From Mycobacterium syngnathidarum (GTDB taxonomy: Bacteria; Actinomycetota; Actinomycetes; Mycobacteriales; Mycobacteriaceae): a stretch of DNA of 64,000 bases. Location: NCBI RefSeq assembly GCF_001942625.1, contig NZ_MLCL01000029.1:186001-250000 (forward strand), read 5' to 3'. The notes beneath the pieces were generated by a model, which saw only the letters and a program-made list of their open reading frames with translations, did no database searches and was not told the DNA's origin. Below, piece by piece: positions 46,898 through 56,001 of this stretch. How positions within the stretch are numbered: position 1 is the first letter of the stretch; the number at the start of each line of letters is the position of its first letter. Made by a program: the position numbers and the translations under genes.

Positions 46898-47401
46898 CTA
46901 AGACCACACCGGCTTCGCGCGTTTCAGCGCGAGTTGCTGGCCGCGCATGGCGGTATCGCCCCAGCACGACGGGCTGTCCTCGGAAAACTTCATGTTGACG
47001 AAACCCGTGAGATCCCGCCTGATGACGTACTTGAACGGAACCGGGGCGGTTTTCGGCGCGAGGCCGCCGGGTCCGCACTGCATGCCGGGGTTGACGCGCT
47101 CACCGACCCACGCGCCCTGGTGCCGATCAGCGGCGGAATCCCACGCCAGATCGAGCTGCCATTCGCCCTCGCGTGCAGGCGACTGCACGCGCAGGCATCG
47201 TGGCCCGCAGCTCGACAGTGTCCAATCGTAGGGCTCGGGTGCGGCGTCGCCCGAGGTTTCGGTGACGGTGTAGACGCCCGGGCGGGGCAGCGGCGGAGCC
47301 GGAAGCTCAGGAGACGCTGCCGGCGGGGCGGATGACCTGAGGCCGCCGAGCGCAAATCCGATTGCCAGCGAAACGGCAACCAGGACAATGGCGTCTTTCA
47401 A
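46898..47401 (-). CDS. Secreted or membrane-anchored protein of unknown function
   Basis: 167 residues. The N-terminal hydrophobic segment (VLVAVSLAIGFALGG, about 6-20) is a signal or anchor. A proline-rich linker is followed by a compact domain with four cysteines (SSCGPRC, MQCGPG, PSCWGD), likely disulfide-bonded outside the membrane. It resembles many mycobacterial exported proteins but no family is recognised. It stands alone between the response-regulator island and the MpaB-like gene. Confidence 0.68.
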   Translation of the reverse strand: MKDAIVLVAVSLAIGFALGGLRSSAPPAASPELPAPPLPRPGVYTVTETSGDAAPEPYDWTLSSCGPRCLRVQSPAREGEWQLDLAWDSAADRHQGAWVGERVNPGMQCGPGGLAPKTAPVPFKYVIRRDLTGFVNMKFSEDSPSCWGDTAMRGQQLALKRAKPVWS

Positions 47402-47487
47402 CGGGACCTCCGCGTCGGATCATATCCACGGAGTCGCCGATACTCGGCAGTACACCTGATTTCAGGCTCCGAGGCCGCTGTCCCCGG

Positions 47488-48315
47488 TCAGATCACTCGT
47501 TTGCCCAAGCGGTCCCGGATCCGCATGTCCCACAAGTAGAGCTGATAGCCGAACAACCACAGCTCGTGTGGGATCACCCGATCCGCGGCCCGCAAGCCCC
47601 TCAACAGCCACTCGAAACGCCGCTGCTGATCGGCTGTCCAGGTAATTCGCATATGGCTGCGGAACTCGGCGGGCAGGAAGCCGGTGGTGGCAAACAGGTT
47701 GAAGCGTCCGGCAAGCAGGCGGATCGGTGCGGGCAGGAACGCCATCGCGGCTACGCCGTGCAGGTGCTCACGCACCGGTGGGTCGATTCGCAGATCCTGC
47801 AGCGACTGCTTCCAATACGCGTCGAAGGCGTTGCGGTCCTGCGGCCACATCTCGTCGCGCACCTGCAAGGTGGTGCCCAGCGTGCGGGCATCGTCGTAGA
47901 CCGCATCGGCGGATTCCTCGTCGAGCGGGCCGTAGAGGAACTCGTGCATGTCGACGTAGTAGCGGTACAGGCAGGCGGCCACCCACAGCTGCAGCTTGGG
48001 GTCGAAAGCGTTGTAGGACACCGGGCTTGACTCTCGCGAACGGACCAGCGCATGCACCTTGTCGATCTGGGTGCGCAGCATCGCCCGGTCCTCGTCGGTG
48101 CCCGTGGTGGCCGCGGCCAGGTACGTGCCGGTGGTTCGGGCCCGTTTGAACGGATGCTTGTAGACGTTGCCGCTGTCCACCGGGCTCTCCAGGACGCCGT
48201 AACCGACGCCAGGGGCGGACAACTGCATGATCACGTTGGCCGCCGGCAGCAGGGCCGCCGCCGGGTTCAGCAGATCGGTGACCCGGCGCGGGCGTCGTGG
48301 CGGACCCAGCCTCAT
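47488..48315 (-). CDS. Oxygenase MpaB-like (DUF2236 / latex-clearing family) protein
   Basis: 275 residues of the all-helical DUF2236 fold, related to MpaB and rubber oxygenases that use a heme or metal to oxidise lipids. Conserved features are [29 protein letters not shown] and [16 protein letters not shown]. The start is ATG 48315. It is the likely counterpart of Rv2237, divergent from cobD with 36 bp between starts. Function in mycobacteria unknown. Confidence 0.8.
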   Translation of the reverse strand: MRLGPPRRPRRVTDLLNPAAALLPAANVIMQLSAPGVGYGVLESPVDSGNVYKHPFKRARTTGTYLAAATTGTDEDRAMLRTQIDKVHALVRSRESSPVSYNAFDPKLQLWVAACLYRYYVDMHEFLYGPLDEESADAVYDDARTLGTTLQVRDEMWPQDRNAFDAYWKQSLQDLRIDPPVREHLHGVAAMAFLPAPIRLLAGRFNLFATTGFLPAEFRSHMRITWTADQQRRFEWLLRGLRAADRVIPHELWLFGYQLYLWDMRIRDRLGKRVI

Positions 48316-48351
48316 GAATTCGAGTAGACCACCTTGTGAGACGCTGCCGGG

Positions 48352-49311
48352 GTGTTTGCGCCGAGAAGTCGTGCCGGGGCCGCCGGTATTGCCGTCGGAT
48401 TCCTGGCCGACCTGCTGCTCGGTGATCCGCGGCGCGGGCATCCGGTGGCCGGATTCGGCGCCGGCGCAGCACGGTTGGAGAAGCTCACCTACGCCGACAA
48501 CCGTGGGTCGGGCGCCCTGCACACCGGGGTGCTGCTCGGCGGACTCGCCGGACTCGGTTGGGCCGTGGGCCGCGGTGACCGGGTCTGGGGGACGGCGGCG
48601 GCCACCTATGTCGCGCTCGGCGGCACCTCACTGAACCGGGTCGGAAATCGGATGGCGGCACTGCTCGCCGCCGACGATGTGGCCGGAGCACGTGCCCTGT
48701 TGCCCTCCCTGTGCGGGCGGGATCCCGCCGCGCTGGACGTCTCGGGTCTGACCCGGGCCACGGTGGAATCGCTGGCCGAGAACACTTCGGACGCTCAGGT
48801 GGCGCCGCTGTTCTGGGCGGCGGTAGCCGGGGTTCCCGGCGTACTGGTGTACCGGGGTGCCAACACATTGGATGCGATGATCGGGCATCGCTCGCCGCGG
48901 TATCGCTACTTCGGCTGGGCTGCAGCCAGATTCGACGATGTGCTGAATTACCTGCCGGCCCGGCTGACCGGGGTGCTCACGGTGCTGTGCGCACCGGTGG
49001 TGGGCGGGTCACCGGCCGCGGCGCTGCGCGCCTGGCGACGCGATGCGTCCCGCCATCCCAGTCCGAATGCCGGGGTGGCCGAGGCGTCGTTCGCCGGGGC
49101 GCTGGGGGTACGGCTCGGCGGACCGACGCAGTACGCGCATCAGCTGGAGATCCGGCCGACCCTGGGCGACGGGCGCATCCCAGAGGTGGCCGATGTGGCC
49201 AGGGCGGTGCGACTGTCGCGCGCGGTGCAGGCCGCGTCGGCGGCGGTGGCGGTGTTGCTGGCGGTCAGCGGCGCTTTCCGTAGCGGTCGGCGATCTTCTC
49301 TTCGGTGGTGA
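48352..49311 (+). CDS. cobD: Cobalamin biosynthesis protein CobD (CbiB)
   Basis: 319 residues with four or five membrane segments. Family signatures include [15 protein letters not shown] near the start, [19 protein letters not shown] and [13 protein letters not shown]. It joins (R)-1-aminopropan-2-ol (phosphate) to adenosylcobyrate in cobalamin synthesis at the inner membrane. The GTG start at 48352 is used. Its 3' end overlaps the convergent SURF1 gene by 47 bp. A cobC-like gene is nearby at 51360. Confidence 0.92.
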   Translation: MFAPRSRAGAAGIAVGFLADLLLGDPRRGHPVAGFGAGAARLEKLTYADNRGSGALHTGVLLGGLAGLGWAVGRGDRVWGTAAATYVALGGTSLNRVGNRMAALLAADDVAGARALLPSLCGRDPAALDVSGLTRATVESLAENTSDAQVAPLFWAAVAGVPGVLVYRGANTLDAMIGHRSPRYRYFGWAAARFDDVLNYLPARLTGVLTVLCAPVVGGSPAAALRAWRRDASRHPSPNAGVAEASFAGALGVRLGGPTQYAHQLEIRPTLGDGRIPEVADVARAVRLSRAVQAASAAVAVLLAVSGAFRSGRRSSLRW

Positions 49312-50095
49312 GTTCCCGGGCCGGTTCTTCCGACGAAGCCTGCGCGGCCGCGCGTTCGCGCCGCCGCTGCTGTAGCTCGGCGTAGACGAAGTAGCCCAGC
49401 CCCAGCGGGGCCACGATCCCGAAAGCGATCCACTGGATGCCGTAGGACAGGAACGGCCCGGCGTCGAGGTGCGGAAGGGAGATCTCTCCGAGCCCGCCGG
49501 GTTGATCGGCCACCAGCTGCAGATACGACCCGGTCAGGTCGACGCCGGTGAGCGAGGCGATCTGCTCGGGGTTGATCGAATACACCTGCTGCGCGCCGTC
49601 GTCGCCCCGAAACGGCTCCTTGCCCGGCAGGCGGGCTTCCGGATCACGCAACCGTGCGGTGATCGTCACCTGGCCGGTCGGGGCGGCCGCGTACTGCGGC
49701 ACCTTGTTCCCGTCGACCGGCGTGATGAAGCCGCGATTGACCAGTACCGTCGGCCCGCCGTCGACGGCGAACGGAGTGAGCACTTCGAAGGCGGGTTCAC
49801 CGTCGACCACCCGCAGGCGAACCAGCACCTCCGCCTCGGGCAGGTAATGACCGGTGGCGGTGACGCGTTGCCATTGGGAGTCGGGGGCGGCTGAATCCTG
49901 CTGCGGCAGAAGTGTGGTGACCGGAACCGGCTCGGCCTGCAGCGAATGGCTGATCTGGCTGTTCTCCCGCGAGGTCTTGGTGTTCTTGCCCAACTGCCAC
50001 GGCGCCAGCACGGTGAAACAGAGGTAGGCGAAAGCGGCCACCACGATGAACAGGGCCACCCACTGAGGCCGCAGCAGGAACGTCAATCGGTGCAT
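49265..50095 (-). CDS. SURF1 family cytochrome oxidase assembly protein
   Basis: 276 residues. Two transmembrane helices, at about residues 14-32 and 225-245, flank an exported domain, as in SURF1/Shy1. Characteristic elements are LAPWQLGKN near the first helix and VLVNRGFITPVDG. It helps insert heme a into the aa3 cytochrome oxidase. It lies four bases after ptpA. In M. tuberculosis the gene at this position is Rv2235. Confidence 0.88.
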   Translation of the reverse strand: MHRLTFLLRPQWVALFIVVAAFAYLCFTVLAPWQLGKNTKTSRENSQISHSLQAEPVPVTTLLPQQDSAAPDSQWQRVTATGHYLPEAEVLVRLRVVDGEPAFEVLTPFAVDGGPTVLVNRGFITPVDGNKVPQYAAAPTGQVTITARLRDPEARLPGKEPFRGDDGAQQVYSINPEQIASLTGVDLTGSYLQLVADQPGGLGEISLPHLDAGPFLSYGIQWIAFGIVAPLGLGYFVYAELQQRRRERAAAQASSEEPARELTTEEKIADRYGKRR

Positions 50096-50099
50096 CAGA

Positions 50100-50615
50100 C
50101 TACGATTCCTCGAGAACTCCGCGGCGCGTCAACGCCTCGTCGACCCAGGCGTGCAGCCCGGGCAGGGACGCCTCGATCACGGTGAACACGTCCTCGAAAT
50201 CGGCCCTGTCGCCGTAGTACGGATCCTCGACGTCGAGGGCGTGCGCGCCCGAGCGCGGGTCGAACGACCGCAGCATCCGCAGCCGGTCGCCCGTCACACC
50301 CAGATCGGTCAGCATGCGCATGTGGTTGCGGCCGAGCGCGACGACCAGGTCGGCGCCGAGATGGTCTTCGCAGACCTGGGCCGCGACGTGCTCGCTGGGA
50401 TAGCCGCGCTCGCGCAACACCAGGCAGGCCCGCTTGTCGGCGCCGTCTCCGGCATGCCAGCCGCCGGTGCCGGCGCTGCTCACCCGCACGACGCCGGCCA
50501 GGCCGCGCTCGCTGATCTGATGGGCGAACATCTTCTCGGCCATCGGGGACCGGCAGATGTTGCCCGAGCACACGAACGTGATGTGCAGAACGGGCTCGGT
50601 GGGCACCTCAGACAC
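50100..50615 (-). CDS. ptpA: Low-molecular-weight protein tyrosine phosphatase PtpA
   Basis: 171 residues. The catalytic P-loop is VCSGNICRSP (CX5R) near residues 15-24, and the general acid Asp lies in DPYYGD. PtpA is secreted by pathogenic mycobacteria and dephosphorylates host proteins; in environmental species its target is not known. The GTG start at 50615 overlaps the end of the HAD-family gene by eight bases, behind GGGAGGTG. The conserved kinase-phosphatase pair is thus translationally coupled. Confidence 0.9.
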   Translation of the reverse strand: MSEVPTEPVLHITFVCSGNICRSPMAEKMFAHQISERGLAGVVRVSSAGTGGWHAGDGADKRACLVLRERGYPSEHVAAQVCEDHLGADLVVALGRNHMRMLTDLGVTGDRLRMLRSFDPRSGAHALDVEDPYYGDRADFEDVFTVIEASLPGLHAWVDEALTRRGVLEES

Positions 50616-51285
50616 CCAGCACCTCCCGAAGTGCCGCAACGGTGTCGACGTGGGCATGCGCGGCGATGGCCGTGGGCCCGGTGAAATCGCTGGCGCCGTA
50701 GCCCCAGCCCACGACGACGGTGTCGATGCCGTGTCGGGCGGCCCCCTCGACGTCGTGCATCCGGTCACCGACCATCAGGACGCGTTCCGGAAGAGGCTGC
50801 AGTTGGGCCAGCGCATAGGCGACCACGTCGGCCTTGGCCGCACGGACGCCGTCCGGACTGGCTCCGGCGATCACCTCGAAGTAGCCGTCCAGGCCGAAAT
50901 GCTCAAGGATGCGACGCGCGGTGGGCTCGGCCTTCGAGGTCGCCACAGCCAACCGCACCCCGGCGGCCTGCAGATCGGCCAGCACCCCCTCGACACCATC
51001 GAAAAGGCTGTTCATCGCCCATCCGCGGCTCGTGTAGTCGGCGCGGTAGGCCGCGATCGCGGCATCGGCGTCGAAGCTCGTCGCACCCAGGCTCAAGGAC
51101 TGCAGCGTTTCGTGCATCGGCGGACCGACGATGCGTCCGGCCAGGTCACCGTCGGGGACGCCGGCACCCACGTGGGTCAGCGCGTGGCGGAAGCTCGACA
51201 CGATCCCGGCCGCCGAATCGGTCAGCGTGCCGTCGAGGTCGAACAGCACCAGCTGCGGTCGGGTGAGTTCTAGCGTGTCAGTCAC
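50608..51285 (-). CDS. HAD-superfamily hydrolase, PtkA-like
   Basis: 225 residues. HAD motifs are FDLDGTLTDS (about 14-23), VATSKAEP and VGDRMHDVEGA, i.e. the phosphoglycolate phosphatase group. In M. tuberculosis the gene at this position, ptkA (Rv2232), is reported as a protein tyrosine kinase for PtpA and is longer because of a disordered N-terminal domain that is absent here. Whether this short form phosphorylates PtpA or acts as a phosphatase is open. The start is GTG 51285. Confidence 0.86.
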   Translation of the reverse strand: MTDTLELTRPQLVLFDLDGTLTDSAAGIVSSFRHALTHVGAGVPDGDLAGRIVGPPMHETLQSLSLGATSFDADAAIAAYRADYTSRGWAMNSLFDGVEGVLADLQAAGVRLAVATSKAEPTARRILEHFGLDGYFEVIAGASPDGVRAAKADVVAYALAQLQPLPERVLMVGDRMHDVEGAARHGIDTVVVGWGYGASDFTGPTAIAAHAHVDTVAALREVLGV

Positions 51286-51359
51286 GTGCCCATTCTCCCG
51301 TATGCCGCGGGCAGTCCTCCGGACGCCCAGCTGAGTGGTTCGACCACTAGGGTCGTGCT

Positions 51360-52394
51360 GTGCTGTGCCCACCCCACGGCCGGACCCGTTCCGGCGCCCG
51401 CTACCACGGCGACCAGGCCGCTTTGGCGGGCATGCTGGACTTCGCGGTCAACGTGCGCCCGGGCGGTCCGCCTGCCTGGCTGACCGACCGGCTGGCCGCC
51501 CGGCTGCCAGACCTGGGCAGCTACCCGAGCCAGGCCGATGAGCGCCGGGCAACCGGCGCGGTCGCCGCGCGCCATGGCCGTAGTGCCGAGGAGGTGGCGC
51601 TGCTGGCAGGCGGGGCCGAAGGCTTCGCGTTGCTGCCCGGATTGCGACCGCGGCTGGCCGCCCTGATCGCCCCGTCCTTCACGGAACCGGAAGCGGTGTT
51701 GGCCGCGGCCGGGGTGCCGATCCAGCACGTGGTGTTGCCGTCGCCGTTCACCCTGGCCGGGGCGGACGTGCCCGACGATGCGGACCTGGTGGTGATCGGC
51801 AACCCGACCAACCCGACCGGCGTGCTGCACCGCCGCACGGACATTCTGGCGTTGCGCAGGCCGGGCCGACTGCTCGTCGTGGACGAGGCGTTCGCCGACG
51901 GCATCCCCGGTGAAGCCGAATCGCTGGCCTCCGATCCGCTGCCCGACGTGGTGGTGCTGCGCAGCCTGACCAAGACCTGGGCGCTGGCCGGGCTGCGGGT
52001 CGGATACGCCCTCGGCGCGCCCGAGGTGTTGGCCCGGCTCACCGCCCCGCGCCCGCACTGGCCACTGGGCACGTTGCAATTGGAAGCCATCGCCGCGGCA
52101 GGCAGTCCTGAGGCCGTCGTCGAGGCCGGCACCCGGGCCCAGAGCCTCGCCCGACTCCGGTCCGCGATGACCGCCGGGTTGGCGGGGCTCGGTCTGAGCG
52201 TGGTGGCCGGCGATGCGCCATTTGTCCTGTTCACCGTGCCGGACGCGGAGTTGATGCGAAAACATCTGGAAAGCAAGGGTATTGCGGTACGCCGTTGCGA
52301 CACTTTCGTGGGCCTGCCGGAAAATTACCTGCGTGCCGCGGTGCGGCCGGAATGGCCCGCACTCATCGACGCCATGACGGAGGTACTGCAATGA
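51360..52394 (+). CDS. cobC: PLP-dependent aminotransferase/decarboxylase, CobC-like
   Basis: 344 residues of fold type [13 protein letters not shown] and [10 protein letters not shown] precede the lysine segment [15 protein letters not shown] that binds PLP. It resembles histidinol-phosphate aminotransferase and CobC/CobD threonine-phosphate decarboxylases; in mycobacteria (Rv2231c) it is named cobC. It probably supplies aminopropanol phosphate for the nearby cobD product. The GTG start at 51360 is used. Its stop overlaps the Nif3-like start by ATGA. Confidence 0.85.
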   Translation: MLCPPHGRTRSGARYHGDQAALAGMLDFAVNVRPGGPPAWLTDRLAARLPDLGSYPSQADERRATGAVAARHGRSAEEVALLAGGAEGFALLPGLRPRLAALIAPSFTEPEAVLAAAGVPIQHVVLPSPFTLAGADVPDDADLVVIGNPTNPTGVLHRRTDILALRRPGRLLVVDEAFADGIPGEAESLASDPLPDVVVLRSLTKTWALAGLRVGYALGAPEVLARLTAPRPHWPLGTLQLEAIAAAGSPEAVVEAGTRAQSLARLRSAMTAGLAGLGLSVVAGDAPFVLFTVPDAELMRKHLESKGIAVRRCDTFVGLPENYLRAAVRPEWPALIDAMTEVLQ

Positions 52395-53521
52395 GCGCGC
52401 GAGCCGGCGTGCCGTTGGCGGACGTGATCGCCACCCTGGACGCGGCATACCCGCCGCATCTGGCCCACGACTGGGACTCGGTGGGGCTGGTGTGTGGCGA
52501 TCCCGGTGAACCGGTCGAATCGGTGACGATCGCCGTCGACGCGACTGAAGCCGTGGTCGACGAGGTGCCCGAGCGCGGCCTGCTGCTGGCCCACCACCCG
52601 CTGCTGCTGCGCGGCGTGGACACGGTGGCGGCCGACACCGCCAAGGGTGCCCTGATCCACCGGCTGATCCGCACCGGCCGGGCCTTGTTCACCGCGCACA
52701 CCAACGCCGACGCGGCCTCGCCCGGTGTATCCGATGCGCTGGCCGAAGCATTGGGTCTGAACGTCGACGCGGTGCTGTCGCCTGCGGCGACCGGTCCCGA
52801 ACTGGACAAATGGGTTGTGTTCGTGCCGGCCTCGGACACTGCGACGGTGCGTGAGGCGTTGTTCGGCGCCGGCGCCGGGCGCATCGGCGACTACTCGCAC
52901 TGCAGTTGGAGTGTGGGCGGAACCGGGCAGTTCCTGCCGCACGACGGGGCCGCCCCGGCCATCGGCGAGGTGGGCACGGTCGAGCAGGTGGCGGAGGACC
53001 GGGTGGAAGTGATCGCGCCCTCGCGGCTGCGTGCGGCCGTCCTGTCTGCCCTGCGCGCCGCACATCCCTATGAGGAACCCGCCTTCGACATCTTCGCCCT
53101 GGCGCCCATTCCCGGTGACGTGGGCATCGGCCGGATCGGCGAGCTCGACCGACCGGTCCCGTTGTCGGCCTTCGCATCCCAGGTCCGGGCCGCCCTGCCG
53201 GCCACCTCGTGGGGAGTGCGGACCTCGGGCGACCCCGACGCCTTGGTGTCGCGGGTCGCGGTGTGTGGGGGAGCGGGTGATTCACTGCTGGGCGCGGTGG
53301 CTCGCGCCGACGTACAGGCATATGTCACATCGGATTTGCGGCATCACCCGGCCGACGAGCACCGGCGGGCTTCTTCGGTCGCGCTCATCGACGTGGCGCA
53401 CTGGGCCACCGAGTACCCCTGGTGTGCCCAGGCCGCCGAGATCCTGCGCGGGCAGTTCGGCGACGCCCTGGAGGTGCGGGTGTCTTCGCTGCGCACCGAC
53501 CCGTGGAACGTCGAGTGCTGA
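52391..53521 (+). CDS. Nif3-like dinuclear metal center protein
   Basis: 376 residues of the Nif3/DUF34 family. Metal-binding His and Asp residues are visible in [22 protein letters not shown] and HPADEHRRA, and an inserted ACT/PII-like domain lies between (about 130-240). Family members are often described as GTP cyclohydrolase I type 2 or metal-insertion proteins; the biochemical role is unsettled. It is coupled to the cobC-like gene upstream, 51 bp before the zinc-ribbon gene (Rv2230c-like order). Confidence 0.88.
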   Translation: MSARAGVPLADVIATLDAAYPPHLAHDWDSVGLVCGDPGEPVESVTIAVDATEAVVDEVPERGLLLAHHPLLLRGVDTVAADTAKGALIHRLIRTGRALFTAHTNADAASPGVSDALAEALGLNVDAVLSPAATGPELDKWVVFVPASDTATVREALFGAGAGRIGDYSHCSWSVGGTGQFLPHDGAAPAIGEVGTVEQVAEDRVEVIAPSRLRAAVLSALRAAHPYEEPAFDIFALAPIPGDVGIGRIGELDRPVPLSAFASQVRAALPATSWGVRTSGDPDALVSRVAVCGGAGDSLLGAVARADVQAYVTSDLRHHPADEHRRASSVALIDVAHWATEYPWCAQAAEILRGQFGDALEVRVSSLRTDPWNVEC

Positions 53522-53572
53522 CGCCGCGAACGCAATGAACGCAAGTAAACACAGCTACATGAAAGTCAGGGC

Positions 53573-54301
53573 ATGAAAGCCGAAGTAAAACAACAACGTT
53601 CGCTTCTCGCGCTGACCGAGGTCGATGCCGAGCTTGGGCGCCTCGCGCACCGCGCGAAGAATCTGCCCGAACAGAAGGAAGTCGACGAGGCGCAGGCCGC
53701 GCATGCTGCGGCCAGTGACGGTGTGGGCGTTCTCGGTATCGGGCTGGAGGATCTGGACGCTCAGGTGGCCAAGCTCGAGAGTGAGATCGACTCGGTACGC
53801 CAGCGCGAGGACCGTGACCGTGCGTTGATCGACGGCGGCACGGTGGGCGCCAAGCAGGTCGCAGATATCCAGCATGAACTGGAAACGTTGCAGCGCAGGC
53901 AGTCCAACCTGGAGGACTCCCTGCTGGAACTGATGGAACGTCGCGAGGAACTGGCGGGCCGGCAGGCTGAGGCGCTGCAACGTATCGACGATCTGCAGAC
54001 CACCCTGTCTGCCGCGCAGCAGGCCCGCGATGCCGCCCTGGTCGAGATCGACCAGGCCAAGCACCAGGCCGTCACTCGGCGCGAGGGCTTGGTGAGTGTG
54101 ATCGATCCTGAGCTCGTCGCCCTCTACGAACGCCTGCGGGCCCGCGGCGGCGCCGGGGCCGGGCTGCTCCAGGGCCGGCGTTGCGGGGCCTGCCGTATCG
54201 AAATCGACCGCGGTGAGAGCGCCCGGATCGCCGCGGCCGCAGAAGACGACGTGGTGCGCTGTCCTGAGTGCGGGGCAATTCTCTTGCGGATCAAGCAGTG
54301 A
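53573..54301 (+). CDS. Coiled-coil protein with C4 zinc ribbon
   Basis: 242 residues. A long coiled coil (about 20-175; LESEIDSVRQRE, LLELMERREELAGRQ) is followed by a C-terminal zinc ribbon with CGAC (about 205) and CPEC (about 232). This matches the actinobacterial CT398-like family (Rv2229c), which may bind nucleic acid or RNA polymerase parts. Its stop overlaps the GTG start of the RNase H fusion gene. Function unproven. Confidence 0.87.
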   Translation: MKAEVKQQRSLLALTEVDAELGRLAHRAKNLPEQKEVDEAQAAHAAASDGVGVLGIGLEDLDAQVAKLESEIDSVRQREDRDRALIDGGTVGAKQVADIQHELETLQRRQSNLEDSLLELMERREELAGRQAEALQRIDDLQTTLSAAQQARDAALVEIDQAKHQAVTRREGLVSVIDPELVALYERLRARGGAGAGLLQGRRCGACRIEIDRGESARIAAAAEDDVVRCPECGAILLRIKQ

Positions 54302-55371
54302 AAGTTTTCGTCGAAGCCGATGGCGGTTCCCGCGGCAACCCGGGACCGGCGGGCTACGGCGCAGTCGTGCTCGATGCCGGGCACGACGCAGTGCTGGCCG
54401 AGCGAAAGGAAGCGATCGGCCGCGCGACCAACAACGTCGCCGAATACCGTGGCCTGATAGCAGGTTTGGAGGCCGCAGCCGAGCTGGGCGCCACCGAGGT
54501 GGCGGTGTCGATGGACTCCAAGCTGGTCGTGGAACAGATGTCGGGACGGTGGAAAGTCAAGCATCCCGATCTGATTCCATTGCAGCGCCGGGCAGCTGAA
54601 CTGGCCGCCGGCTTCCATCGGGTCAGCTACTCGTGGATCCCGCGGGAACGCAACAGCCATGCCGACCGCCTGGCGAACGAGGCCATGGATGCTGCTGCCG
54701 GGATCGTCGGGGACGGGCCCAAGGCCGAACTGTCGGCGCCCGGGTGGACCGGTGCCACCGGCGCGCCCACCCGGTTGTTGCTGTTGCGGCACGGCCAGAC
54801 CGAATTGTCAGTCACCCGGCGGTATTCGGGCCGTGGCAACCCGGTACTGACCGAAGAGGGGCGCAGACAGGCCGATGCGGCCGCGCGTTATCTGGGTGCA
54901 CGTGGCGGCATCGCGGCGGTGGTCAGCTCGCCGCTGGGGCGGGCATACGAGACGGCCACGGCCGCGGCCAACGTGCTCGGTGTCGATGTCCGCGTCGACG
55001 ACGACCTGATCGAGACCGACTTCGGCGAGTGGGAGGGGCTGACCTTCGCCGAAGCGGCGCAACGCGATCCGGAACTGCACCGGCGCTGGTTGCGCGACAC
55101 CAGCGTTGAGCCGCCCGGCGGCGAGAGCTTCGACGCGGTGGCCGGTCGGGTCCGCCGGGCGCGCAACCGGATCATCGCCGAGTACGGTCCGGCAACGGTT
55201 TTGGTGGTCTCCCACGTGACGCCGATCAAGACCGTCCTGCGGCTGGCACTCGATGCCGGCGAGGGCATCCTGTACCGGCTGCATCTGGATCTGGCGTCAC
55301 TGTCGATCGCCGAGTTCTATGCCGACGGCGGATCTTCGGTGCGGCTGGTGAACCAGACCGCCTACCTGTAG
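54298..55371 (+). CDS. Bifunctional RNase H / histidine (acid) phosphatase
   Basis: 357 residues. The N-terminal RNase HI domain (1-130) shows the acidic set: Asp in EADGGSRGN, Glu in NVAEYRGL, Asp in SMDSKLV and Asp in NSHADRLANEA. The C-terminal histidine-phosphatase domain has LLRHGQTE and SHVTPIK. M. tuberculosis Rv2228c has this fusion, with RNase H activity and phosphatase activity on alpha-ribazole-5'-phosphate-type substrates reported (from memory). The GTG start at 54298 overlaps the previous stop. Confidence 0.92.
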   Translation: MKVFVEADGGSRGNPGPAGYGAVVLDAGHDAVLAERKEAIGRATNNVAEYRGLIAGLEAAAELGATEVAVSMDSKLVVEQMSGRWKVKHPDLIPLQRRAAELAAGFHRVSYSWIPRERNSHADRLANEAMDAAAGIVGDGPKAELSAPGWTGATGAPTRLLLLRHGQTELSVTRRYSGRGNPVLTEEGRRQADAAARYLGARGGIAAVVSSPLGRAYETATAAANVLGVDVRVDDDLIETDFGEWEGLTFAEAAQRDPELHRRWLRDTSVEPPGGESFDAVAGRVRRARNRIIAEYGPATVLVVSHVTPIKTVLRLALDAGEGILYRLHLDLASLSIAEFYADGGSSVRLVNQTAYL

Positions 55372-55372
55372 T

Positions 55373-55954
55373 TCAGGCGTGCAGATGTAATTGCTCGCCG
55401 TGCGGGCCGAAGATGGTGATCGCCTCGACCGGGCCGTCGACCACTCCGAACCAGTGCGGTGTCCAGGTCGAGAACTCCACGGCCTCGCCGGGATTCACCA
55501 CAAAATCCTGGTCGCCCAGGATCAGCCGGAGCTGTCCGGACAGCACGTACATCCAGTCGCGGCCTTCGTGGACGGGGAATTCGGCCGGTGGTTTGCGGCG
55601 TTGGGCACTGATGCGGATCTTGTAGGCGTGCAGGCCGGCCGCCGGGCCCTGCCGGGTCAACGGCCAGTAGGTGATGTTGTGGTGGGTGTGCGAGGCGCCG
55701 GTGACCCGGGGGTCCTCGGCCTGCGGTGTCCGCAGGAGCTCGTCGGTGGTCACCGACAGTGCGGCCGCCAACCGGGGCAGGTGATCCAGGGCCAGTCGGC
55801 GCTTGCCCGACTCCAGCCGGCTCAGTGTCGAGACGTCGATCTGTGCGCGGCGCGCGACGTCCTCCAGAGTGAGTCCGCGTTGTGCCCGCATCTCGCGTAG
55901 CCGGCTGCGGACCAGGGCGTCGATGTCGTCGGCTTGGGCAGCGTTTGCCTCCAT
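55373..55954 (-). CDS. XRE-family regulator with cupin sensor domain
   Basis: 193 residues. A helix-turn-helix XRE domain lies at about residues 15-70 (LREMRAQRGLTLEDVARRA, STLSRLESGKR), and a C-terminal cupin at about 95-190 (HEGRDWMYVLSGQLRLIL) likely binds a metal or small ligand. It is divergent from the reductase-methyltransferase gene, 47 bp away. TTTGCC half-sites overlap its own start codon, suggesting it represses both genes. It ends one base from the RNase H fusion gene stop, in convergent orientation. Confidence 0.85.
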   Translation of the reverse strand: MEANAAQADDIDALVRSRLREMRAQRGLTLEDVARRAQIDVSTLSRLESGKRRLALDHLPRLAAALSVTTDELLRTPQAEDPRVTGASHTHHNITYWPLTRQGPAAGLHAYKIRISAQRRKPPAEFPVHEGRDWMYVLSGQLRLILGDQDFVVNPGEAVEFSTWTPHWFGVVDGPVEAITIFGPHGEQLHLHA

Positions 55955-55991
55955 GGCAAATCAGCTTGGCACTTTGCCATGTATTGGGCAA
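55952..55991. promoter_or_regulatory. CATGGCAAA-N12-TTTGCCATG inverted repeat plus third half-site
   Basis: Perfect nine-base arms at 55952-55960 and 55973-55981, then GGGCAA at 55986-55991. The left arm covers the start codon of the XRE-cupin gene. The XRE protein is the obvious binder; the arrangement would regulate both divergent genes. Confidence 0.6.
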
Positions 55992-56001
55992 GCTCGACGG
56001 C

